A DNA stretch of 34,464 nt from Chitinophagaceae bacterium (GTDB taxonomy: Bacteria; Bacteroidota; Bacteroidia; Chitinophagales; Chitinophagaceae): assembly GCA_017998385.1 (NCBI GenBank), contig JAGODE010000018.1, forward strand, positions 1 to 34,464. Reading direction: 5' to 3'. The notes under the pieces were generated by a model. It was given only the letters and a program-made list of their open reading frames with translations, did no database searches and was not told the origin of the DNA. A program made the position numbers and the translations under genes. Below, piece by piece: positions 18,646 to 26,691 of the stretch (positions are counted from its first letter, which is position 1; each line of letters opens with the position of its first letter).

Positions 18646-18734
18646 TAGTTGCCGGTGGCCGGTCGTCAGTGGTCAGGAATGCGCCGTTTTTTATAATTAA
18701 TCTATCCTGATCACCAGCCACCGGTCACTAATTA
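18646..18734. repeat. Iterated GGTGGCCGGTC-type palindromic intergenic element
   Basis: The left arm (18646-18678) contains GCCGGTGGCCGGTC and CAGTGGTCAGGA. The right arm (18704-18734) contains TCCTGATCACCAGCCACCGG and TCACTAATTACTAA. The arms are imperfect reverse complements, with a five-base insertion in the left arm. The right arm ends one base before the comF-type stop codon. It shares its word with the element at 29222-29305. Confidence 0.7.
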
Positions 18735-19433
18735 CTAATTGGCGTAGCACAAAGTAGCTACACTCAACTTCACTTCGGTTGCCTGCAGCAGTACACTGCC
18801 GCAGGCTTCGAGTGTGGCGCCGGTGGTGATCACATCGTCTACCAGCAGCAGGTGTTTACCGGCAACAGGCAGGTGGTTGATGAGCTGAAAATTGCCGGCC
18901 ATATTTTGCCAGCGCTCGATACGCGTTTTATGGGTTTGTGATTCGGTATGCCGTGAGCGTATAACAACATCGTTGTATATGGGCCATCCGGTCTCGGCTG
19001 CAATTCCCTGACATAATAATTCTGATTGATTATAACCGCGTGCTTTTTGGCGCGATGCATACAACGGAAGAGGTATGAGTGCATCGGGCTGTATGCGCGC
19101 ACTGGCGATTAAAGCCTCTCCCATCAGCCTCCCGGCAAATAAGCCCCATTCCCGATGTCCTTTATATTTCAGGGCATGCATGAGGCGCTGTATGGCCGAC
19201 TCGCGGGAGAAATAAAAGTGCGCATAGGCTGCTTCGAGCGGCAGCCGGCCCCAGAATTTTTTTTCAATCGGATTGCCGGCTATGGCAGCAAAACCGGTTT
19301 CGGGCAATGCGGCCATGCAACGGATACAAACAGGTTGATGGCGGGGCAGCCGGTCACTGCCACAGCCGGCACAGCAATGCGGAAAAAATAAATGCAGTAT
19401 GGCCTCTTTCCACTGTTTCCATTCCCTTCTCAT
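18735..19433 (-). CDS. comF: ComF family phosphoribosyltransferase-like protein
   Basis: This 232-residue protein has the ComF layout. An N-terminal zinc ribbon (C21-x2-C24 and C36-x2-C39) is followed by a type I phosphoribosyltransferase domain with RGYNQSELL (132-140) and the PRPP-binding loop VDDVITTGAT (198-207). ComF takes part in uptake of single-stranded DNA during natural transformation in Bacillus and Helicobacter and is widespread in non-competent bacteria too. It lies 21 bases downstream of radA on the same strand. RadA also promotes recombination of incoming DNA during transformation, so a shared operon makes sense. Whether this organism is competent cannot be told here. Confidence 0.88.
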   Translation of the reverse strand: MRREWKQWKEAILHLFFPHCCAGCGSDRLPRHQPVCIRCMAALPETGFAAIAGNPIEKKFWGRLPLEAAYAHFYFSRESAIQRLMHALKYKGHREWGLFAGRLMGEALIASARIQPDALIPLPLYASRQKARGYNQSELLCQGIAAETGWPIYNDVVIRSRHTESQTHKTRIERWQNMAGNFQLINHLPVAGKHLLLVDDVITTGATLEACGSVLLQATEVKLSVATLCYAN

Positions 19434-19454
19434 ATGGCCGGTATTAATGATCTC

Positions 19455-20852
19455 TCAAAAAAGGTATTTGTATACCTCCTCTACATGTCCCACGGGTACT
19501 ACTTCTATATTGAATTTGGGAAAAGCTGCAGCACGCCCTCCCTGCTGACGAAGACCCTGGTTGTATTTGGAGATAATTATTTTTTCGAATCCGAGTTTTT
19601 CTGCTTCTGCAATACGTTGCTCAATCCGGTTGACGGCGCGTATCTCTCCGCTTAGTCCTACTTCGCCGGCAAAACACAGCTGATGCGGCAATGCAATATC
19701 TGTATAGGAGGAGAGTAATGCGCATAAGACAGCCAGGTCAATGGCGGGATCTTCGATCTTGAGGCCGCCGGCAATGTTGAGAAACACATCGCGCATACCA
19801 AACTGGAATCCGCCTTTTTTCTCAAGTACGGCCAGCAACAGCTGCAAACGCCGCAGATCAAAACCGCTCACCGTTCTTTGGGGAGTGCCATAAGCCGATT
19901 GGGTTACGAGCGCCTGTATTTCTATGAGCAATGGACGCATGCCTTCGAGTGTGGCAGCAATAGCAATACCACTTAGCTGATCTTCTTTTTGTGTAAGCAG
20001 GATTTCGCTGGGATTTAATACGCCACGCATACCCGCTTCCGTCATTTCATAGATACCCAGCTCGGCAGTACCGCCAAACCTGTTTTTGTGGGTGCGTAGT
20101 ATACGATAGGCATAATGGCGATCGCCCTCAAACTGAAGAACGGTATCAACCATATGCTCCAGTATTTTGGGACCCGCAATGCTGCCATCTTTTGTAATAT
20201 GGCCAATGAGAAAAACAGGGGTGTTAGTTTCTTTGGCAAAACGCTGAAACTCTGCCGCGCATTCTCTTATCTGCGATACACTGCCCGGAGAAGATTCGAT
20301 AAAAGGTGTATGCAGGGTCTGAATAGAATCAACAATAACCAGGTCTGGTTTTAGTTTCCTGATTTCCTGGAAAATGGTTTGCGTAGAAGTTTCGGTAAGC
20401 AGGTAAAAGTTTTCATGACTCTGCCGCAACCTGTCGGCCCGCATTTTTATTTGCTGCTCACTTTCCTCACCACTGATATAGAGTACGCAGATGTCTTTTA
20501 ATTGTAAGCCAACCTGCAGAAACAATGTTGACTTACCGATACCCGGCTCACCTGCTACCAGCACAATACTGCCCGGTACAATGCCGCCACCCAGTACGCG
20601 GTTAAGTTCAGCATCTGCCGTTGTCAAACGTTTTTCTTCTCCACTTTTTATTTCCGACAGTGTAACCGGTTTGTTGGATCGTTTATCTTCTTTATAATCT
20701 TTCCAGCCCTTGCTGCTTTTACCCGAAGTATCTTTCTGAATCAATTCTTCTACAAGACTGTTCCATTGTCCGCAGGATGGACATTGACCTACCCATTTCA
20801 CACTTTCATAACCACAATGCTGACAAAAAAATGCTGTTTTAATTTTACTCAT
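19455..20852 (-). CDS. radA: DNA repair protein RadA/Sms
   Basis: This 465-residue protein matches RadA in length and order of motifs. It has an N-terminal zinc finger (C10, C13, C24, C27), Walker A GEPGIGKST (101-109), Walker B LVIVDS (171-176), the RadA-specific KNRFG motif (256-260) and a C-terminal Lon-like domain with FAGEVGLSGEIRAV near residue 405. RadA is a DnaB-like branch-migration helicase that processes recombination intermediates in repair and transformation. Start ATG 20852. It heads the minus-strand block, and its upstream region contains the repeated CAGTTGAAA / GGGGCC words described at 20853-21340. Confidence 0.95.
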   Translation of the reverse strand: MSKIKTAFFCQHCGYESVKWVGQCPSCGQWNSLVEELIQKDTSGKSSKGWKDYKEDKRSNKPVTLSEIKSGEEKRLTTADAELNRVLGGGIVPGSIVLVAGEPGIGKSTLFLQVGLQLKDICVLYISGEESEQQIKMRADRLRQSHENFYLLTETSTQTIFQEIRKLKPDLVIVDSIQTLHTPFIESSPGSVSQIRECAAEFQRFAKETNTPVFLIGHITKDGSIAGPKILEHMVDTVLQFEGDRHYAYRILRTHKNRFGGTAELGIYEMTEAGMRGVLNPSEILLTQKEDQLSGIAIAATLEGMRPLLIEIQALVTQSAYGTPQRTVSGFDLRRLQLLLAVLEKKGGFQFGMRDVFLNIAGGLKIEDPAIDLAVLCALLSSYTDIALPHQLCFAGEVGLSGEIRAVNRIEQRIAEAEKLGFEKIIISKYNQGLRQQGGRAAAFPKFNIEVVPVGHVEEVYKYLF

Positions 20853-21340
20853 GCGATAAAGTTAACTGAGAACAGCAGTTGAAAAGATGTAATCAGAAAA
20901 ATACCAGAAAAGCAACGTGATCTGATCAAAAAAAATGGAGGAAAAAACAGTTGAAAAGGGGCCTTAAACGGAGCAAAAAATCCTTCAGTTGAAACAATGT
21001 AAAAGGGGCCAATCTTTCGACGGCCCCCGTTACTTACTAACCCATTAAATTCTATCGCTAAGTTACAATTCTGGGCAACATTTCAAAATAAAATTTTTGC
21101 TCTGTGAATAAATTAATCGGCTTTGGGGAAGGGTTATTTGATCAATACGGAATTAACATAATATAAATATAAGTAACTGACAAACAGATAATTGCAAACT
21201 TATTTTTACAATTCAACAATTGGCAGTCAATTGGTATGATGTAACTCAGAAAGATGACAAAAAGGCTGAGTTTGAGGCATTAATCTAATTGGTAGATTCT
21301 TTGTTATTATTTATCAACTAACCATAAAAAATTAAGTAAG
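20853..21340. other. Divergent intergenic region between radA and the zinc peptidase gene
   Basis: These 488 bases hold no gene that I can support. CAGTTGAAA occurs three times (20876, 20948, 20986), and AAAAGGGGCC twice (20954-20963 and 21001-21010). GGCCCC at 21022-21027 can pair with either GGGGCC copy. On the minus strand each resulting hairpin would be followed by TTTT, so an attenuator or short leader RNA ahead of radA is possible. Nearer the + strand gene, CAATTGG is repeated (21217-21223, 21228-21234) next to TATGAT, a possible but unconfirmed promoter. Confidence 0.45.
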
Positions 21341-22036
21341 ATGACAGGTCCTATTATGATTGTTTCGTTGATTTTTCTGGGGATCAGTATGCTTGTTTCC
21401 TATGTGCTGAAAAGCCGCTTTACAAAGTACAGCCGGGTGCCTCTGTCATCCGGTCTGAGTGGCCGGGAAATAGCCGAAAAAATGCTCCGGGAAAACGGGA
21501 TTTATGATGTGAAAGTGACGTCGGTAGACGGTTTTTTGTCGGACCACTATAACCCCGCCAATAAAACAGTGAACCTCAGTCCGGATGTATATAATGGTAC
21601 AAGTGTGGCTGCCGCAGCTGTGGCGGCGCACGAATGCGGGCATGCCGTACAACATGCCCGGGCGTATACCCCTCTTACCCTGCGCAGCAAGCTGGTACCG
21701 GCCGTACAGTTCAGTTCCATGCTGGTTAACTGGGTTTTGCTCATAGGTATTATTATGGCCTACTCCGGAAATACCACCGTTTTGCTCATTGGCATTATCT
21801 TAATGGCTGTAACTGTGCTATTTACGCTCATTACTCTGCCGGTAGAGTTTGATGCCAGCAACCGGGCTCTGGCCTGGCTCCAGCACACCAATGTGACCAA
21901 TACAACAGAATACCCCCAGGCCAAAGACGCCCTGAAATGGGCTGCCACCACCTATGTGGTTGCCGCACTGGCCGCCGTGGTTACCCTTATACAATATATT
22001 ATGCTCTTCATGAACATGCAGCGAAGAGACGAGTAA
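21341..22036 (+). CDS. Membrane zinc metallopeptidase (YugP / Zn_peptidase_2 family)
   Basis: This 231-residue protein carries the HExxH zinc motif as HECGH (H97, E98, H101), followed by AVQHARAYTPLTLRS, the pattern of the YugP-type neutral zinc peptidases. It has an N-terminal membrane segment (5-23), two central ones (about 120-139 and 145-166) and one near the C-terminus (208-227), so the active site faces one side of the inner membrane. EFDASNRALAWL (residues ~169-180) is also typical; its Glu could be the third metal ligand. Substrates of this family are poorly known. The gene stands alone, with its own terminator just downstream. Confidence 0.88.
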   Translation: MTGPIMIVSLIFLGISMLVSYVLKSRFTKYSRVPLSSGLSGREIAEKMLRENGIYDVKVTSVDGFLSDHYNPANKTVNLSPDVYNGTSVAAAAVAAHECGHAVQHARAYTPLTLRSKLVPAVQFSSMLVNWVLLIGIIMAYSGNTTVLLIGIILMAVTVLFTLITLPVEFDASNRALAWLQHTNVTNTTEYPQAKDALKWAATTYVVAALAAVVTLIQYIMLFMNMQRRDE

Positions 22037-22057
22037 GATGCAACTTTGTCATCCTGT

Positions 22058-22090
22058 AAAAAAGGCACTCCCCCCGGAGTGCCTTTTTTT
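22058..22090 (+). terminator. Rho-independent terminator after the zinc peptidase gene
   Basis: AAAAAAGGCACTCC (22058-22071) pairs perfectly with GGAGTGCCTTTTTT (22076-22089) around CCCC. The A-run and T-run make it usable on both strands, but the only upstream gene is on the + strand. Confidence 0.9.
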
Positions 22091-22182
22091 GTGTGCATAA
22101 ATAATCTTATATGAGATGGAATTAAATATCATGGCGTTAACATAAATTTAACATCATTCTAAATCGCTTAAAGACCACACAC

Positions 22183-25100
22183 ATGAGAACTCTAAAACTG
22201 TTGTTTTGGGCAGTTTTTGCTATGTCAGCTCTTACCAGCCGGGCTCAGACAAAGACAGTTACCGGTAAGGTGACTGATGGCAAAGACGGTACGCCTATTA
22301 TCGGTGCCTCCGTAACTGTAAAGGGGACCAATGCTGGTACAGTCACCAATTCGGAAGGCAGCTTTACCATTTCGGTATCGCCCTCTGCCACAACCCTTTT
22401 TATATCTGCTCTGGGGTATGAAGGCCAGGAGGTAGCTATCACCGGCGCGCCGCTGGAAATTTCCCTTCAGCCTGGCCAGGCCAAAAATCTCGATGAGGTA
22501 CTGGTAGTAGGGTATGGAGGTACCAAGATCAAAAAAGACATGACGGGCAATGTGGCCAAGGTTAAGGGTGCTGATGTACAGGGCATGCCGGTCAGCAATT
22601 TTAACCAGGCATTGCAGGGTCGTGCCGCGGGTGTATTTGTTGAAGCCAATAATGGTAAAGTGGGTGAGGGTGTAAAAATCCTGATCCGCGGTTCGGGTTC
22701 TATCTCAGCATCCAACAGTCCTTTGTATGTAATTGATGGTGTGCCTATCAATAACTCATCTTATTCGGGAAACCCCATTGCGGATATCAACTTCAATGAT
22801 GTGGAATCCTTTGACATCTTAAAGGATGCATCTGCAGCGGCCATCTACGGTTCGCGTGCAGCCAATGGTGTGGTGCTCATTACTACCAAACGGGGTAAAG
22901 CCGGGCGTACCAATATTCAGGTTAATACACAGTATGGTATCAACAAACCCACCAATTACCGTGGTTTCCTGAATGCGCGTGAATATATAGACCTGCTGCG
23001 CGAAGCTGCTATTAACAGCGATAATATAGAAGGAGTAGACCCGCTAGATCCGGCTCAGTACGAAAACTCCTGGCTGGAGTTTGCAGAAGGACGCCTCGAT
23101 CGTTATTCTGGCTGGTCAGACTGGCGCTCGGTAGAAACGAATACCAACTGGGAAAAACTGGCCTTCCAGAAAAGAGCGCCTACTTCTATGCTTGATATCT
23201 CTGCATCAGGTGGTACAGATAAGACCAAATTCTATATCAGCACGTCTTACAACAATCAGGATGGCATACTGATCGGCAACCGTTTTCGCCGGCTGTCGAC
23301 CCGTATCAATCTCGATCAGACAGTAACAGATAAGCTGAAGATCGGTTTCAACCTGGGTCTGTCGCAGACAAAAGCGGGCCGTGTACCGGTAGATAATGAG
23401 TTTTCTACACCCATGCAGATAGTAGCGTTGTCGCCCGTGACACCGATACGTGATCTGGATGGTAACCTGTACAATACGCCTACAACCACATATTCTAATC
23501 CGTATGTGGATTATATAGACGGTAAATACCAATCGCTTATCTACCGCAACATCGGCAATATCTATGCACAATACAGTTTCCTGCCCAACCTGTTTTTCCG
23601 TACAGAAATGGGTGCCGATATTCAAAACCAAAACGATGATCAGTTTTACGGATTCAATACCACCTATGGCAATGGTACCAACGGCTATGGTGAATCTGAC
23701 TGGTATCGCTCACTGGATTACAACGTCAATAATTTCTTCAACTACAAAAAAACGTTTGCTGATGTGCATGATCTGGATGCGATAATCGGTATGTCTTATC
23801 AGCGATACAATTCAGAATATGCCAATGTATTCGGCGAGCAGTTTCCTGTAGAAGATCTGCAGAAACTGGCCAGCAGTGCCCTCATCAAAGGCGGTACTTC
23901 TGTAGAAAGCAATTCTTCATTCCTGTCGTACTTCCTGCGTGCCAACTATAAGTTCAGCAATAAGTACCTGTTTACTTTCAGTGGTCGTGTAGACGGTTCA
24001 TCGGTTTTCGGAAATGATCGCCGCTATGGTTTCTTTCCGGCTTTTTCTGCAGGATGGATTGCCACGGAGGAAGATTTTCTTAAAAACAGCAACTGGCTTA
24101 GCTTCCTGAAACTGCGCGGCAGCTGGGGCCTTACGGGTAATGCCGATGGCTTTGGCGATTTTGCTCACCTGGGCTTATGGGCAGGCTCTTCCTATAATGG
24201 CACAAGCGGCCTGGCACCTACACAGCTGGCCAACGATAAACTGCGTTGGGAAAAATCAAACCAGGTAGACATTGGCCTCGATTTCGGATTGTTTAATAAC
24301 CGGATAAGCGGCGAGATTGATTTTTATAACCGGAAAACAAACGATCTGATCTATAATGTACCTGTGCCGTCCAACTCCGGCTTTACTACACAAACGGTCA
24401 ATATTGGTGCAATGCAGAACCGTGGTGTCGAGATCGTATTGAACTCAGACAATATTTCAACCCGCAGCTTCCGCTGGTCAACCAACCTCAATGTATCATT
24501 CAACAAGAATAAGATTCTGAAGCTCGATGGTGATCAAACCATCGTACCGGGCACAGATGGCCGATACCTCAACTCGCTGATGGTGGGACAGTCTATTGGT
24601 ATATTCTACGGACCCCGTTATGCCGGTGTAGATCCTGCCAATGGAGATGCCCTGTATTATGAGCAGGACGGTAAAACAACTACGAATGATTATAATCTTG
24701 CGGGAAACTTCATCGTGGGTAATCCCAATCCTAAAGCTATCCTTGGCTTCACCAATAGTTTTTCCTATAAAGGCATTGAGCTGAGTGTGCTGTTTCAGGG
24801 AGTATTTGGCAACCAGGTTATGAATGGTGCCGGTGGTTTTATGAGTGCCAGTTTTGACTGGTTTGATAACCAGACCCGCGACCAGCTGCGCCGCTGGCAA
24901 AACCCCGGTGATATTACCGATGTACCTCAACTGCGATTAGGCTATGGCAATGGTATCAGCGCATCGAGCCGGTATATCTATGATGCGGATTATATCCGGT
25001 TAAAAAATATCACATTGGCTTACCAGCTTCCCAATGCTGTTTTGCAACGGTTGAAAATGAAAAGCCTGAAAGTGTATGTAACAGGTGTTAACCTGCTTAC

Positions 25101-25233
25101 GTTTACCGACTATCCCGGATGGGATCCGGAAGTGAATACCGATTACCGGGCCAGTAACCGAAACCAGGGAAGCGACTTTTATGCAGCTCCGCAGATCAAG
25201 AATATTTCTGTGGGTCTCAATATTGGACTTTAA
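22183..25233 (+). CDS. SusC/RagA family TonB-dependent outer membrane transporter
   Basis: This 1016-residue outer membrane importer has a signal peptide (1-22, ending SRAQ) and a carboxypeptidase regulatory-like beta-sandwich (about 25-98, VTGKVTDGKDGTPIIGASV). A TonB-box-like DEVLVVGYG (104-112) precedes the plug, which has the SusC signatures LYVIDGVPI (181-189) and AAIYGSRAANGVVLITTKRG. The long barrel ends in NISVGLNIGL. SusC proteins form a pedal-bin complex with the lipoprotein SusD, encoded next, and use TonB energy to import oligomers. No N-terminal STN domain is evident and no FecI/FecR or hybrid sensor genes lie nearby, so control is probably elsewhere. The M14 peptidase downstream suggests peptides as substrate rather than glycans. 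Confidence 0.96.
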   Translation: MRTLKLLFWAVFAMSALTSRAQTKTVTGKVTDGKDGTPIIGASVTVKGTNAGTVTNSEGSFTISVSPSATTLFISALGYEGQEVAITGAPLEISLQPGQAKNLDEVLVVGYGGTKIKKDMTGNVAKVKGADVQGMPVSNFNQALQGRAAGVFVEANNGKVGEGVKILIRGSGSISASNSPLYVIDGVPINNSSYSGNPIADINFNDVESFDILKDASAAAIYGSRAANGVVLITTKRGKAGRTNIQVNTQYGINKPTNYRGFLNAREYIDLLREAAINSDNIEGVDPLDPAQYENSWLEFAEGRLDRYSGWSDWRSVETNTNWEKLAFQKRAPTSMLDISASGGTDKTKFYISTSYNNQDGILIGNRFRRLSTRINLDQTVTDKLKIGFNLGLSQTKAGRVPVDNEFSTPMQIVALSPVTPIRDLDGNLYNTPTTTYSNPYVDYIDGKYQSLIYRNIGNIYAQYSFLPNLFFRTEMGADIQNQNDDQFYGFNTTYGNGTNGYGESDWYRSLDYNVNNFFNYKKTFADVHDLDAIIGMSYQRYNSEYANVFGEQFPVEDLQKLASSALIKGGTSVESNSSFLSYFLRANYKFSNKYLFTFSGRVDGSSVFGNDRRYGFFPAFSAGWIATEEDFLKNSNWLSFLKLRGSWGLTGNADGFGDFAHLGLWAGSSYNGTSGLAPTQLANDKLRWEKSNQVDIGLDFGLFNNRISGEIDFYNRKTNDLIYNVPVPSNSGFTTQTVNIGAMQNRGVEIVLNSDNISTRSFRWSTNLNVSFNKNKILKLDGDQTIVPGTDGRYLNSLMVGQSIGIFYGPRYAGVDPANGDALYYEQDGKTTTNDYNLAGNFIVGNPNPKAILGFTNSFSYKGIELSVLFQGVFGNQVMNGAGGFMSASFDWFDNQTRDQLRRWQNPGDITDVPQLRLGYGNGISASSRYIYDADYIRLKNITLAYQLPNAVLQRLKMKSLKVYVTGVNLLTFTDYPGWDPEVNTDYRASNRNQGSDFYAAPQIKNISVGLNIGL

Positions 25234-25260
25234 TATTCCCGCACCTTCAAATCAAAGAAA

Positions 25261-26610
25261 ATGAGATACCCCGTATTATATCTATTGCTCGCGCTGTTAT
25301 TGGCAACAGGCTGCAGCAAAAAACTGGACATCAAACCCACGCAAAGTATCAGCGAGGATCAGGTGTTTACCAGCGATGCCAATATTAAAGCGGCTCTTAA
25401 TGGAGCCTATGATAAAGTAAGCAGCGGTTCGTTGCTGGGCGGAGACCTGCAACTGTTTGCCGAGCTGCTGGCTGCAGACGGAGAGATTCGTTGGGCCGGC
25501 ACCTACAACCAGCCGGAAGAAGTATACAATAAGGCCATACTTACCAACAACTCCTATGTGTTTTCTACCTGGTCTACGGCATACAGCGCCATCAATATCT
25601 GCAACAACATTATCAGCGCCATCAATGTGGTAAATGCAGATGATCGTGACAGGATAAGAGGCGAGGCGCTCTTTCTCCGCGGCCTCATGTACTTTGAGCT
25701 GGTGAAACTGTTTGGTCAGCCCTACAGTGCCGGCAATACTACGAGCAACCTAGGTGTACCACTTATCATTACACCAACAATTGGCAATATTTCAGCCGCC
25801 AACCGGGTACCCCGTAATACGGTAGAAGAGGTATACACGCAGGTGCTCGATGATCTTACAAATGCCAAAACACTGCTGCCCGAAGAGAATGGTGTATATG
25901 CCACTACATATATGGCTGCTGCCGTGCTCTCTCGTGTATACCTGCAAATGGCTAATTATGTAGGCGCCCGTGATGAAGCCAACTATGTAATTGAAAGCGG
26001 CTACTACGATTTGCCATCGACGTATGCGGCCTCTTTCAATAACACAGCCAACAGTTCTGGCGATATCCTGGCTATGCAGGTAACTGCGCAGGATGGTGAT
26101 AACGACATGCACCTGTTCTGGTCCATTCCCGACTATGGTGCCCGCGATGGTGATGTGGATGTGCTGCAGAAACATATCGACCTGTATGAAGTGGGCGATG
26201 CCCGTCTTGCCCTGTTTTATATCGATGATCTCGATATTTATCGTAGTGGTAAGTGGAAATTGCAGTATCGCAATATACCCTGCATACGTCTTGCCGAAAT
26301 GTACCTGACCCGTGCAGAGTCTAATTTCAGACTCAGCACCACTGTAGGCGATACGCCGGATGCAGATATCAATGATGTGATCCGGGCCAAGGCTGGTCTG
26401 GGTTCTATCACCATTACACTCGATGCTATCCTGCTGGAGCGTCGCAAAGAGCTGGCACACGAAGGTCAACGCATTCATGATGTAAAACGCCTGAAACAGT
26501 CGGTGGATGGTTTTGCGTACAACGACAACAAACTGGTCTTTCCCATTCCCATCCGCGAAATCAATGCGGTCGGCGGAGGTGTGCTGCAACAAAACCCCGG
26601 CTATCAGTAA
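25261..26610 (+). CDS. SusD/RagB family nutrient-binding outer membrane lipoprotein
   Basis: This 449-residue surface lipoprotein has the lipobox LATGCSKK with lipidated C18. Its N-terminal SusD segment (KKLDIKPTQSISEDQVF) and TPR-like helices (RGEALFLRGLMYFELVKLFG; LAEMYLTRAESNFRL) are typical, as is the closing NAVGGGVLQQNPGY. It is on the short side for the family, and the ligand-binding insert is correspondingly small. It lies 27 bases after susC and would form the lid of that transporter. The bound nutrient cannot be read from sequence; a peptide is favoured by the downstream carboxypeptidase. A terminator follows at 26626-26667. Confidence 0.95.
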   Translation: MRYPVLYLLLALLLATGCSKKLDIKPTQSISEDQVFTSDANIKAALNGAYDKVSSGSLLGGDLQLFAELLAADGEIRWAGTYNQPEEVYNKAILTNNSYVFSTWSTAYSAINICNNIISAINVVNADDRDRIRGEALFLRGLMYFELVKLFGQPYSAGNTTSNLGVPLIITPTIGNISAANRVPRNTVEEVYTQVLDDLTNAKTLLPEENGVYATTYMAAAVLSRVYLQMANYVGARDEANYVIESGYYDLPSTYAASFNNTANSSGDILAMQVTAQDGDNDMHLFWSIPDYGARDGDVDVLQKHIDLYEVGDARLALFYIDDLDIYRSGKWKLQYRNIPCIRLAEMYLTRAESNFRLSTTVGDTPDADINDVIRAKAGLGSITITLDAILLERRKELAHEGQRIHDVKRLKQSVDGFAYNDNKLVFPIPIREINAVGGGVLQQNPGYQ

Positions 26611-26625
26611 AAAAACTGATTATTG

Positions 26626-26667
26626 AAAGGCCAGTCCGCGTTTGCGGATTGGCTTTCTTATTTTTTT
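26626..26667 (+). terminator. Rho-independent terminator after susD
   Basis: AAAGGCCAGTCCGC pairs with GCGGATTGGCTTT (one bulge, one G-T pair) around a short T-rich loop, followed by CTTATTTTTTTG. It lies between the SusD stop and the M14 start at 26692, so the peptidase is partly uncoupled from susCD or is reached by readthrough. Confidence 0.8.
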
Positions 26668-26691
26668 GCGTACTTCGTTAAAAATAATTCC

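Noticed and set aside
26623..26691. TTG-initiated extension of the M14 gene
   Set aside because: It would translate through a clear terminator and bury the signal peptide; ATG 26692 gives a normal secretory N-terminus.
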